From: Gigaspora rosea | Taxonomy: Eukaryota > Glomeromycota > Glomeromycetes > Diversisporales > Gigasporaceae | Assembly (NCBI GenBank): GCA_003550325.1 | Contig: QKWP01000063.1 | Location: 62,001-126,000, forward strand | Direction: 5' to 3' | Length of the DNA: 64,000 bases | Shown here: positions 46,588 to 58,020 of the stretch, piece after piece | Numbering within the stretch: position 1 is the first letter of the stretch | How the letters are laid out: every line of letters starts with the position of its first letter | The notes under the pieces: generated by a model | The model's database searches: none | Seen by the model: the letters and a program-made list of their open reading frames with translations, nothing else | What the model was told of the DNA's origin: nothing | Translations under genes and position numbers: made by a program

Positions 46588-46826
46588 ATTGTCTACAATT
46601 GAGATCAGAATGATGCACTCTTTCCGGTTAGGCCTGTAAATCATAAATAAACAAAACACAGATTCAGAAAATAAACAAAGTATAGTCAAGTGCCATTAAT
46701 TAAAGCTGCCCTAAGGGCCAGGGAACGATCCACTCTGTTAAACAGTCACTACTAGTAAACATAAGTAAAAGAAAAGGAACACCCATACTTTCGATACCGG
46801 AAGTATTCCATAACTTCCTCTCAACT

Positions 46827-49004
46827 ATGGCGTCTCAACCCGAGAACCGCCCAGAACCTATGCCAGATATCCAACCAACTACTTATCAAGATGTTGTCGC
46901 ACCTACTAATGACGCAATCACTGCTTCTTTGGCACCTCCACAAAAAAAAATAAAGAAAATTCACAGTCCTACCCAACAGAACACGCCACCCCCTCCTCTC
47001 ACCACTGACAAAAATGAAAAAAGTGGGGATTACAGCATACCCCCGACAGATTTCACAATGACATCACCTATGCACATCACCACAACAACAGTGGGAACAT
47101 CACAGACTACCACCATACCCAGAACACCCCTCAACACAACAACCGTGAGAAAAGGGAATTTCACTCCCTCACAAGACTCGGTTCCCGACTCCTTGGCCCC
47201 TGACCCACCCAAAACCAATACCCCGACCCAACTAAACCCTGGTTCAATGTGGGAAGACAACCCATGGCATGAGAAATCTCGACTACAATTACCTCCGACC
47301 GATACTGATTTGATGGACACAGAGTCGAATGCTACAATCGAGCCAAATGACACCGACCCCCAACCCCGGACACTTTACAGCCAGGCCCACAAACGAAAGA
47401 CAAAACACATCCCACGAACTGATGAGGAATGGTATACAGCTACTCTTAGGGTTAAAGCAAATAGAAGAACCTTAGAAATAGACAGACAAACCTGGAACTA
47501 CGAAAGCATTCTCAACGCTTTTGATTCCCCAGAAGAACTGGAAAAATTTTTTGAACATAAACTCGGTCATAAGCCATCTAAGATCAACATTCCTGAGGCC
47601 ATCAACCAGAAAATCACATACCTCGATACAGCCTTTTTCCGCTCCTTCTCCAGATCAAAAGAAACTGCACCACAACACCAAAGAGAATTCGAATCTCTCT
47701 TCAAGATGTCACTAGAAAAATACCGCAGGTTCCATGGCGTTAAGTTCATCAATAAATCTAACCGTCAACAGATATATGAAAAACTATGCACAAAAATTGC
47801 TATAGACTACATCTGCAATATGGATTTCATTTCTCTAAAACCTCATGATTGTACCTGTCGTCTGTTCTACTGCCTTTACTTGGCCAAATTAACTCCTACG
47901 GTTACATTCGAACAAACTAGGACCCACCTAATTGCTGCCCACAGCTCAATTCGCGAACCACTTCCTGAGGAACCCCACTTGATAGACCAGGATTTTCTCG
48001 CGGCCTTGCCACAACCACTCCCACTAACTAGTAGAAAACACATCAGAACTACAGTTACCGCTCTGCGGAAAATATACAACTTCGAACAGCTCCCAGATAC
48101 TTACTTCGACCTTCCCAACGCGCTCCTACCAGAACGGTTAGAAGACCTACACCCTACCGTTAGAAATTTATTCCCGATCTCAGACTGGTCTGAGTTAAAA
48201 CATTTAAGTGACTACAGGCAAAAACTACAGACTTATTACAAACTTGAGGAGAAAATCCCACCACAATATTTTGACTTGCCTGCAGGGAAAGAAAGACTCC
48301 CACATACACCACAAGCCCTCAACTCAGCTACAAGACACCTCTTCCCTTGTGCACCACAGAGTGAAGAAGAATTTCAACAGCTTATTGCGACACTGCGTGA
48401 ACATTACTCCTTTAGACGTTTACCTTCGGACTACTTCAAACCCCGTGGGAAATTACCATCTGACCCTACCTCCATTGAAACTAAACTTACCTATACTTTC
48501 CCAATCTGCGACACACAACTCGCCATAGAATTCATAAATGAAATCAAAGATAGATACCGATTTAACCTTCCCCTGCCTCTTCAATACATGACCTGCAACC
48601 CCACGGACAAACCTTCTCTACCAGAAAGACATGAAGACGTTACACTTTGTAACATCACGGTCCCTATTAGATCCCCGAGAATACTTGTTGCAACTGCTCG
48701 TCAACTACGACAATTTTATTTCTTTCATAAAATCCCGGCTACCTGGATCGAAATCACTAATAACGACAAAAATGACAAACCCACTCTCCCGTCTGATATC
48801 ACAGAAGCAAATAATATCCTAACAATGACCGAAGGCTATTGGCATATAGAACTCCCAATTACAAACTATGCACATATTACACCTATAATTGAAACTCTGC
48901 GACAATTCTTCCGCTTTCGCAGCTTCCCAACAAACTTCATCGATGTACCCGACCTACCCGGACCAACTTGGGATATGGTCGACAACTACGCACCACTATC
49001 ATGA
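46827..49004 (+). CDS. Retrotransposon ORF1 protein, 725 aa, six ~55-aa tandem units
   Basis: An intact frame from ATG to TGA. Residues 1-200 are rich in Pro, Thr and Ser and look disordered, with a basic patch (PPQKKIKKIH). Residues 200-400 are a conserved globular region shared with copy 1 (YLDTAFFRSFSR). From about residue 410 six units follow, at about 410, 464, 520, 569, 623 and 687. Each has the form LR--Y-F--LP--YF followed by an LP and usually an FPI segment. No zinc knuckle or RNA-recognition motif was seen, unlike many ORF1 proteins. It presumably coats element RNA. The stop codon overlaps the ORF2 start as ATGA. Confidence 0.85.
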   Translation: MASQPENRPEPMPDIQPTTYQDVVAPTNDAITASLAPPQKKIKKIHSPTQQNTPPPPLTTDKNEKSGDYSIPPTDFTMTSPMHITTTTVGTSQTTTIPRTPLNTTTVRKGNFTPSQDSVPDSLAPDPPKTNTPTQLNPGSMWEDNPWHEKSRLQLPPTDTDLMDTESNATIEPNDTDPQPRTLYSQAHKRKTKHIPRTDEEWYTATLRVKANRRTLEIDRQTWNYESILNAFDSPEELEKFFEHKLGHKPSKINIPEAINQKITYLDTAFFRSFSRSKETAPQHQREFESLFKMSLEKYRRFHGVKFINKSNRQQIYEKLCTKIAIDYICNMDFISLKPHDCTCRLFYCLYLAKLTPTVTFEQTRTHLIAAHSSIREPLPEEPHLIDQDFLAALPQPLPLTSRKHIRTTVTALRKIYNFEQLPDTYFDLPNALLPERLEDLHPTVRNLFPISDWSELKHLSDYRQKLQTYYKLEEKIPPQYFDLPAGKERLPHTPQALNSATRHLFPCAPQSEEEFQQLIATLREHYSFRRLPSDYFKPRGKLPSDPTSIETKLTYTFPICDTQLAIEFINEIKDRYRFNLPLPLQYMTCNPTDKPSLPERHEDVTLCNITVPIRSPRILVATARQLRQFYFFHKIPATWIEITNNDKNDKPTLPSDITEANNILTMTEGYWHIELPITNYAHITPIIETLRQFFRFRSFPTNFIDVPDLPGPTWDMVDNYAPLS

Positions 49005-52000
49005 GCTCACGATTAATGGACAACTCAAAAGTACCACAAAATGAACTACTAATTACAAGTGACATTCTTGAACAACAACCACTAGAACATGACACTGAAC
49101 AAACGCAATTCCTATTTAACGAAGGCATCAATATTGTCACACATAATATCCGTGGTGCCTCACAACTAGCAAAATTACAATCTTGGATCGAATTTGCCAC
49201 TGACTCTAATATGCATATAATTTCACTAACGGAGACTAAATTAACCGAAAGCAGGTCTAAAGGCCTTACTAATCCAAAATACTACATCTACACTTCTAAC
49301 TTCCAACCCACACAGCCACAACAACGAGAAGCTAGTTTGGGCACTGCGTTGATGATATGCAGACCCTACAACCCTACATCCATAACATACAGATTTGGCC
49401 TGGCACGGCAATCCTTATTGATTTCTTCTTCCCCGCTAAGAATAGATTGAGAGTTATCTCAACTTACCTCCCCTCGAATCACCCTACATTAAATAAAAAG
49501 ACACAAGAAAGAATCCTCTCATGGTATCGAGAAGCAAAGACCCGCAATTGGAATATCCTCATACTTGGCGACTTCAACGCTAATCCCATTAGGGACAAAA
49601 AACATCCATTATTTGTAAATCTCCACACGGTCAACGCTACTAGCCTCCTACAATTCCATACAATTACCACACCGACCTGGTCAAACTCATCCTCCTCAAG
49701 CCAAATCGACGATATATGGTGTAGCCCTGACATCCTCCTAGATCTCGACCCGCCAAAGATTCTGGACGCATCTCACATTACCGACAGTAATCACAGAATT
49801 CTGATAACCAAATGGCACTCAAATATCACCCCACACAGAACACCTAGAAATAAACGCAAGAAAAGGAAAATATACCACTATAACAAAATGAAACCTGAAA
49901 ATTGGGAAACCTTTACCAGCCAAGTTAATAAATATTTTAGCGAACACCCTGCCCCATCAGAACAATCTACATGGAATTCGTCACTACTCAATAAGACTTG
50001 GAATAGATGGACTTCAGAACTTAAAAATATAATTAATGAAAATATACCATTTACTTACTCTGCACCTACAACATACTACGCCTTATTGCTAAAAGCAACC
50101 AAATTACATATCGCAATCAAAACCCTAAACAAATGTCTACGACACCTGACTTCCGGCTCACAAATAGACTTACCCTTTGTCAACAACCTACTTAACAAAA
50201 CCACCAAATTATCAGATATTGAAATAACCCCCCTACTATACACTGACATCAACAACTCTCTCCAACCTACCATCCATAAGCTAAAACAAATAAAACAAAC
50301 AATATGGACAGCTAGAAACCTCGAAAAACAGATAGAACAAAATAAGCGTATCGATTCTTTTGTCAATAAAAGTTATCTAGACTTCTCACAAAACACGAGC
50401 CGAATAATAGATAGCATACTACAAAAGAAAACTGAAGCAGTTCGTACAGACAAGGTCATCCTACCGGACCAAGTAATTACAAATAAAGAAGAAATTAAAC
50501 AACACATACAATCGCATTTTAAATCATGGACCCGACACAACCCACCACAAGAAGACTACAAAGCGGAATGGGAGGAAGCTTATTCTCCCATAAAGAAGAT
50601 AGACCCTACTATATATGACCCATTATCCCAAGCGATCACTATAGAAGAATTAACTGACACTATCTCTAATGCCCCAAGAGCTAAAGCAACTGGACCCAAC
50701 CTGATAGCTAACGAAATACTACAACACCTACCCAGATCTGCTCTAAACTTCTTACTACTTATCTTCAATAAATGCCTAGAACTCAATATTGTCCCAGAAC
50801 AATAGCTAAAGGCAAACATTTGGCCGATACCAAAAAAACCAAAATACAATTACGACCTACACACCACTTGTCCTATTACCCTGATCGACCACACCCGGAA
50901 AATATTTACCAAAATCTTAACCCACCGAATTACCTCAATACTACAACGCTATGATGTATTATCCCCTCTCAACTTCGCAGTATTCCCTCACCAATCTACC
51001 CTACAACCGGTGTCCCAACTCACACACATCCTTGAAGATGCCATTACTAACAATAAGGAGATTTGGGCCCTCTCCCAGGACATGTCAAAGGCATTTGACT
51101 CAGTCCACATACCTACACTCACATTAGCCCTTCAAAGAATAAAATTACCCCAAACAACCATTGACCTGCTAATCTTCCTACTTTCACACCACACTAATAG
51201 AGTGATTACAGATATCGGACTTACCGAACCCTATGCTGTACTGGATGGGATTGACCAGGGAGAAACCTTCTCCCTGGTATTATGGAAAATATATTACGAC
51301 CCTCTCATCACCACAATCCAATACAAATACGAAGGATACGTTTCTACACTGCTCACAACTCCACCCAAAAACATCCATTACTCAATCATGGCATATATGG
51401 ACGACTCCCTCTGGATTGCTCCGGATAAGCTCACTCTCACAAAAATTCTACAAACAGCCACTTCCTTTTATAAATATAACAATATAAAAGTGAACCCTAC
51501 AAAATTCACTTTATTGACTAATACCACTACCACCTCTGTGGAAATAATCTTTGACAATACTATCATTCCGGCAACAAAATCAGATACCCCCTCAAATATC
51601 TGGGTACTTGGTTTTCTACCACCCCCAAACCAAAAGCTACACAGCGAACGATAATTGCCGAAATGAAAACGAACCTTCATAATCTAGAATTTGCCCGTAT
51701 TACTGAAAAACAAGCTATCTACGTCATCAACCACGTTCTTATCCCTCGACTTCAGTACCGTCTATACTCATCCTACCTGCTCCCATCCCAACTTAATTCA
51801 TTAATAAATCTTTGTATCAAAATTGTCAAACAGAAAGGCAGACTCGCTAGAGGATTACCGAACTCATTCCTCACCTGTCCTGGCATATACGAATTAAAGG
51901 ATCTAAAACAAGCCCAATCTACAACACTAATATCCACCCTTTCAAAAAACCTGAACCACCCTAACTTCCACAATTCATACCTCAAACTCCGCTTACAACA

Positions 52001-54040
52001 ACTACAGGACGCAACTCTCGATAATACATCAATCCTAGAAAAACCCCAACATTCCCTACCTCCCAAATATATACCCACACCGCACAATCAATCTCAGCAA
52101 TGCACGAACTTGGAATACAATTTACACGACCCCTTTTACAGTGGCCCATTCCAACCACTTTACTGGGCACATCAATCAACACACTCCTTGATGTCCACCC
52201 CAAGAAAGCAATACTAAAACAATATCTTAACAAACACAACATTACCTGTATTGAACAATTCTTAGACCACAAAAACACAGAACTGCTGACCTGGCAGGAA
52301 TACCATCATAATATCAGAACAATCCCCAGAGGCCGCACCCCAAAATGGTTTTACACCCTGCAAGAATTAATTAGAGGGAAAACCACCTCTTCAACAGAAT
52401 ACATAACCCCTAATCCATTCACGATACAAAAATGAACCCCGAAGAAAAAAGGCTGGATCATCACTTCTGACTTAATAATCGCAAAAATCTACAATCCTTT
52501 CAAAACACAAATCAAAGGATGACACTTCATTCGAGCCACTAATTCTAATAGCATCCGGCCCTGCCCTGGCTGTAAGCTCAAAAATTCTGCACTACAAAAC
52601 AAAAAATGCTACCTTTCCTTAAATCCTAATCAAATCTACAATCTCCAAATTGATTGCCGATTAACAATTCATGCTAACTGGAAATCTATCAAAAACGCTG
52701 TCACCTCCCTCCCGTCAAAATACCAACCTAATGCACCAATAACAAACAATACACCCAGACCTCTAACTGTTTTCTCTAACCCCCCAAAAACTTTATGGGA
52801 ACAACTCACTTCAGAAAATTTCAACAAAAAGAAACTGTTAATACAGATTACTGTAACAAAGATACATAACCACACCCCTTCAGATAGACCTGTAGCAACT
52901 TGCAAAATCAGTTCTGCCACCCCATTCAACTGTTACAACCTATCATGGCCTTCCTCTTCAAATGCCTTGATTACATCTCTTTCCTTTGCTCTCTCCTTTA
53001 CAAGCAATAGAACAAACTTGCATATAATCACTAATACCAAATCATTCCAACAAACCCTACAACTAATTACACAGTCAGGATTTAAAGACTTACAATACCT
53101 TGATAAACTACAAAACGCACTCTCATTACGAACTCTCCTAGCTCTAATAGGCGATCGAAAAATTTCAACATCATTTGATAAAGACCTCAAAATCAACACT
53201 ACAACTGATCCATTTCCACTTGACCTCATACCACAGTATTACTTATACAACAAATTCACCCAACTACTCCTCAATACCTATTGTACTCACTTAATGAAAG
53301 ACAACTTACGTTTGATTCACAATAACACCAACTACACCTACTGGCGAAACCAACAACGAAATTCGATTTGGAATGAACAACTAGGAAACATTAACTGGAA
53401 CAACACTATTACATACCTCTCTTTAGAAGACAAACCACAAACACTATCAACTAACCCTGCCTCCTCTAAATTAAAAAACTTTAAGGTTAAACTCATTGCC
53501 GAAGAAATACCCACACACCTAATTCTCCACTTTAGAGACCCAAAGAAGAACCCAAGTCACTTATGTCCCCGGTGCTATTCTGCATCCGAAGATGTTGCAC
53601 ACTTACTAATCTGCTTAGCCAACCCCACGAACTTCCTTACCGAAATCAAATATATACTCAATAGATTAGCTGACAAAAATAATTTACAACTTCTCAATCC
53701 TGATAATTTTATTAGATGCTACAAAGAACTTCATATAGAAAAGAAAGTCCCTATCGGACTAATCACTAATATCACTCTGGCTCCCTTCCACACTACCACC
53801 CAACAAAAGAAGTACACCCCACTACTACACCACCTCATCGTCGAATATATCTACAAGAATATTTGGATACCCTCCCATGCCGCCTGACACAACGAAGCAG
53901 TTCCCAACCCGACACCCATACCTGCTCCTACCTTCACAAAAACGAAACCACCCACTCCTCTGCAACTACAAACTAATATCCTATATCACATCGCGAACTG
54001 CAAAACACCGAACAAAATCCTTTTTGAATCCATAGCCTAG
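49001..54040 (+). pseudogene. ORF2 of retrotransposon copy 2: endonuclease, RT, zinc motif, broken
   Basis: It starts at ATG 49001 within the ORF1 stop. The endonuclease shows THNIRG, LTETKLT, LGDFNANP and SQIDDIW. The reverse transcriptase shows KATGPNLIANEIL, PITLIDHTRK, SQDMSKAFDS, GIDQGETFS and the YMDD site in MAYMDDSLW (about 51390-51420). A terminal CPRCYSASEDVAHLLIC motif lies near 53560-53612. Frame changes occur at about 49355, 51590 and 52075. In-frame stops are at 50803-50805 (TAG), 52433-52435, about 52520 and 53885-53887 (TGA). The natural end is the TAG at 54038-54040. Non-functional as written. Confidence 0.8.
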
Positions 54041-54048
54041 AGGTCTAT

Positions 54049-54076
54049 TCGACCATTCTAGCAAAGAATAGGTCGA
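54049..54076 (+). terminator. Conserved 3' hairpin of retrotransposon copy 2
   Basis: TCGACC and GGTCGA pair around the loop CTAGCAAAG, at the same place as 39053-39080 in copy 1. The arm bases beyond the core differ from copy 1 and leave a bulge. A likely 3' recognition structure, by analogy. Confidence 0.45.
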
Positions 54077-54215
54077 GGGTAAATCAGCCCTTACTTCTAT
54101 CTCCCCTTAGTAATAATACCCTGCATGTAACTTTTGATGTAACACATATTATAAACTTAATAAAGAAATAGAGGATAGACCTCTCTTTAAAAAAAAAAAA
54201 ATTGTCTACAATTGA

Positions 54216-54552
54216 AAAAAACATAATTAATTACTTTCTCAAGTACTTTTCATTGCTTATACAAATTTGAGTACTTTGTTCTGGCCCTACAATTTTATTG
54301 TCGTTAAAACTGTATCACAATTTTGAAGTTTGGTTCAAAAATTTGATATTTGGCAAGGCCTCCAACACATCATGAAATTACCTGATAGTGAAATTTAACT
54401 AATTCCAGATCAGTACAAAAATTAAAACAAATAATCTGGATATTTAGCAAGGCCAAAATTACCTGATAGTAAATCTCAGATCATTTCGAAAATTAAAGCA
54501 CTGTTCCAAAATTAGTCAAAAAATATCAAGGTGTTGCTGCACCATGATCATA
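54216..54552. other. AT-rich intergenic stretch, no gene seen
   Basis: A short word, AAATTACCTGATAGT, occurs twice (about 54375 and 54468). No ORF. Confidence 0.4.
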
Positions 54553-54810
54553 TGGGCTAGGTCTGCAAAAGGGACGAAATTGACAATTTTTTCAAAGAAT
54601 GTTTTTTTTACATAAATCAATTTAAAATAAGATTAGAATCATTTTTACTTAAGATACAAAGGCAGTTATGTTAATAAAATTTTGCACTATAGCTTCTTAA
54701 AGTTTGTATTTTCTTATGATTTATTATAAGATTTACAACATAAAAATTGATTTTCAGAAGATCTTTTTTTTTGTCAATTTCGTTCCTTTTTGCAGCACCT
54801 AGCCCATATA
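54551..54810. mobile_element. MITE, TIR TGGGCTAGGT, TA target duplication
   Basis: Left TGGGCTAGGTCTGCAAAAGG and an inverted right end CTGCAGCACCTAGCCCA-like, each extending through CGAAATTGACAA. TA lies on both sides (54551-54552 and 54809-54810). About 256 bp and non-coding; Tc1/mariner-like by its TA site. Confidence 0.65.
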
Positions 54811-55373
54811 TGTTTGCCAGATAAATTAGTAATATTTTGCAAGACCGATACACTAATGAACTAATGAAACTAATGAAAATGCACTACCTTATATCACAAA
54901 TCTAGAATTGTTCAGAAAGAATGATGAATATTTTTCAAAATAAGAAGTTTTATAAATTGAGATTATTGTTTGTAGTGTTATATAAAATAGATTAATAATT
55001 ATAGAATAGATTGTTATATATGTATTAAGATACAAACTTAAAATCAGAATATATTGGTTTTTTTAGTTGTTTAACTGAATTTTTCAAATTTATTATTTAA
55101 ATTATTAATATTCTGCAAAAATTTATTTATACAGCAATAAGTGTAGTTATTAGAACACCAAGCAGGAATTTTAGTTAAAATTTAGTAATAAAACAAAGAA
55201 ATGAAAAATATTGGATACTACTTTAATATTATTAAAAATTGAGTCAATTAAACAGTCATATATATGAAAAAGATTTAATCCAAATAACTACACGAATTAT
55301 TAAATTTTTATAAAAGTATTTCCACAACATTTGAATTAATAATTACAGAATCAATAAAGAATAAGAGTTTTAC
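54811..55373. other. AT-rich intergenic stretch, no gene seen
   Basis: No ORF or repeat recognised. Confidence 0.4.
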
Positions 55374-55375
55374 TA

Positions 55376-55715
55376 AAACGCACCTATGGTGTTTTACACC
55401 ATGTTACACAAAACCATTAGAATAGCCAATCAAAATTTAAGATCAGGTGTAACATAAAATTTCGGTTTTTTTGTTTATTTTTTAAAAAACATCATATCTC
55501 TAAAGTTTGCTTATGAAACCACTTTTGGAGCTCTAATAAAAAAAATTCCTTGCTAAATTTTGGTATAAACTATGCCTCCTGCCCCATTCCAGGTCTCACC
55601 CTAACCTTAAGGTAATAAAAATTTATTTTTTGTTTTATAAAGTTTATTTTTGTTTTTGTTACACAGATTTGTAAATCTAATTTATCTATGGTGGTAAAAC
55701 ACCATAAGTGCGTTT
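55376..55715. mobile_element. MITE, TIR AAACGCACYTATGGTG
   Basis: Left AAACGCACCTATGGTGTTTT and an inverted right AAAACACCATAAGTGCGTTT, with TA at both borders. The interior shares blocks with 10884-11170, marking one family with diverged ends. Confidence 0.65.
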
Positions 55716-56578
55716 TATAATAATTGAAGAATAATTATTATTTAAATTATTAGCTAATCTATTAACGCTTTTATCTATATTCACATTTGTAGAAGTTTTA
55801 TTAGTTTTATCAATAAGGAATGATACTTTAGCTTTTGACTATTATTAAATGGATTTGATATATATTGATCTTTTTGTATTGGCAAAAAAAACACAATAAA
55901 CGGTGAGTTACATTGAGTGGTTATAGATTTGTATATACTACAATAATAGGTATTGATTGACAAGAGAGAATTATATGCTTCAGTATAACTATTCAGCATG
56001 TTTGTACTATTGTATTTGACATATATAAGAAGAATTCATTGAATATTTAAACCAAAATCGTAGTTACAGGGGCCGAATTATCAACAAGTTTAATGGTAAA
56101 TCCAATAACAATAAGTTACTTTTTTAGATTGACAAAAAAATTTAGAGCTTAAAAATAGTAATACATACTTTGATAAGCCAAATTAAACATAAGCAGTACA
56201 GTTCATTCATACTCCATCATATGGAGAAAAAAGAACACTTCTGATTGGGCAGAAATGCTAGTAGTAAAAATCTTTATTCAATCGGTTTACAAAAAATCAC
56301 ATCCAATTAATTTTTTTTACATAAATACATGAAATTAAAGATCAGAAACTTTCATAAATAGATGCTTAATTCATTTATTTAGTTCTTGATCAAACTTTCT
56401 AAGAATCTATTTATGTAATTATAAGATCCTAATTATACTGTTAATAAATCATAAATGTAATTAAACTAAAGTCCAGCGTTAATATAATTAAAAGAATACT
56501 TTACCTAAAAAACCAGAATTATGATTATAAAATACTCATCTCTATCAAACAAACTTTATAAATTATTCTTTATCTAAA
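55716..56578. other. AT-rich intergenic stretch, no gene seen
   Basis: The minus-strand ORF 55781-55999 (72 codons) has no recognisable feature and is not called. Confidence 0.4.
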
Positions 56579-56939
56579 TTAGGCCACGCAAAGTTAATTT
56601 TCGTTTTGCACAACCTGTTGACCCAATTTTTCCAAAAAAAAATTTTTTAAATTCCTATTGTGCTAATTATTCTATTTTTGCATTTAATTTTTTTTCAGTA
56701 TCACCCGATGATGACCTTAATTTTTCAGAATTACCCGATAGGTCCGATAAAAACAAATCAAAATTTTCTGATTCTATGTTATGCAAGCCGAAGAATTAAC
56801 TTTGCGTGATTTTAAATGTAAACATAATGTCAACATGAATTAATTTAGGCCACAAAATTAATTTAAAATAAAAAAAATCTAACCCTCCGACCAGAATTTT
56901 GAGATTATACAAACGAAAAATTAACTTTGCGTGGCCTTA
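56579..56939. mobile_element. PIF/Harbinger-like MITE, possibly two abutting copies, TSD TTA
   Basis: Outer ends GGCCACGCAAAGTTAATTTT and an inverted AATTAACTTTGCGTGGCC are flanked by TTA (56579-56581 and 56937-56939). Three-base TWA duplications are typical of PIF/Harbinger. An internal right end (GAATTAACTTTGCGTG, near 56783-56799) and an internal left end (GGCCACAAAATTAATTT, near 56850) indicate two copies head to tail or nested. A diverged relative lies at 57809-58020. Confidence 0.6.
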
Positions 56940-57311
56940 CTTTTAAGAATTATTTAATATGCATTTATATATTTTGTCAAAAAATAAATAGATAGATGAA
57001 CCTCACTTTGCTAGGCAGTCACACACATATATAACTGTTTTATATGTACATACATATGCACATTATATACATATACAAAAAATATTATCATTCCACAATT
57101 TTTTACTATATATATTAATAAGAAATTTTAATAAGGCTGCATTTTTGTGTAATAACTTTCACGTGACGTGCCAGATTTCTAATGTATACAGTAAAAATAA
57201 AATGTCCTCGACTACACTTTGGACAATGATACATATGTGAAAATTTAATTGGACAATCGGGTGACAACAATATTCCTTTTAAGAGAAGTTATAATTTTGA
57301 ATGCTAGACCT

Positions 57312-57400
57312 GCTTATATAGCTGAGTTGTCTAGGTGGTATGTAAGACCTAGGGTAAGACTCTGATGATCGGGAGTTCAATACCCAGAGGCAGCAATTTT
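57312..57400 (+). repeat. tRNA-like sequence (decayed tRNA gene or SINE head)
   Basis: TAGCTGAGTTGTCTAGG fits a pol III A box, and GAGTTCAATACCC fits a degenerate B box about 50 bases later, followed by a T-rich run. The T and acceptor stems do not pair well, so a functional tRNA is unlikely. The spacing suggests a long-variable-arm (Leu/Ser) ancestry. Confidence 0.4.
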
Positions 57401-57576
57401 CTTTTGTAATTTTTAATAATTTTTAAAATTTTAACTCGTGATCCACTGATCAATGATACCAAATATGGAAATTAATTCTAGATCGTTCTATTAAAATTTG
57501 ATTAGCTGACAATCATGCTTTATAGCTAAATCTTTTGATCTTTCTAGTACATACGTAACCCGGTCATGACTAGTAA

Positions 57577-57812
57577 CTTTAGACACATTAAGTAGAACAT
57601 CTGTAGTTTCGTGAATAATAGTGATTAAGTCAGGATCAACCCTTTGTGTCAAAGTGAATGATCTGAAGAGGGATAAGTTTTCTAATCTTATACTTTATAA
57701 TTGCCTTTGTTTTTTAATAATTTATGCTTTGAGTCTGCTCACAGTCATGTTAAAGTCTAGAGATTTTTATTTTATTCTTGGGCATAAATTCCCAAGTAGA
57801 TTTAATAGTTAG
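57577..57812. repeat. Dispersed repeat, uninterrupted copy
   Basis: From TTAAGTAGAACATCTGTAGT to the TTTAATAGTTA end, this matches 62817-63330 once the MITE in that copy is removed. It preserves the empty site (TTTAATAATTTATGCTTTG). The ORF at 57621-57812 is not conserved as a frame and is not called. Confidence 0.6.
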
Positions 57813-58020
57813 GTCATGCAAGGTTGATTTTTTGTCCGCTGTCCCATTTTTTCAATTTTTTCAATTTTTTTTTTAGTTCCCAATTGTGCCAATTGTTCGA
57901 TTTATGACAACTATTTTTTTCCACATTTTCATCTGGTATCACCCTATAGTGACCTTAATTTCTCATAATTGTCTGATAGGACTGATAGTAAAATATGACT
58001 GCCAGCCTAATTTTTTGATT
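57809..58020. mobile_element. Diverged relative of the PIF-like MITE
   Basis: TTAGGTCATGCAAGGTTGAT at the left resembles the GGCCACGCAAAGTTAAT end. The middle (TATCACCCTATAGTGACCTT) matches TATCACCCGATGATGACCTT in the 56582 element. The right end is not clear. Confidence 0.45.

Larger units (their letters stand above)
46588..54215 (+). mobile_element. Non-LTR retrotransposon, copy 2, full-length
   Basis: Perfect 15-bp target duplications (ATTGTCTACAATTGA) lie at 46588-46602 and 54201-54215. The element is 46603-54200, about 7.6 kb, ending in an A run. A 224-base 5' leader precedes ORF1. The domain order matches copy 1, and the last 150 bases (hairpin, TAATAAAG-like stretch, GACCTCTCTTT, A run) are clearly homologous, while the coding parts are much more diverged. 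The perfect duplication and an intact ORF1 suggest a younger insertion than copy 1. Confidence 0.9.

Noticed and set aside
48968-49000. ORF2 starting upstream at 48968
   Set aside because: That start is not conserved and lies inside ORF1. The ATG at 49001, overlapping the ORF1 stop, is the better choice.
57312-57400. Functional tRNA gene
   Set aside because: A and B boxes are recognisable, but the T and acceptor stems do not pair, so it is listed only as tRNA-like.
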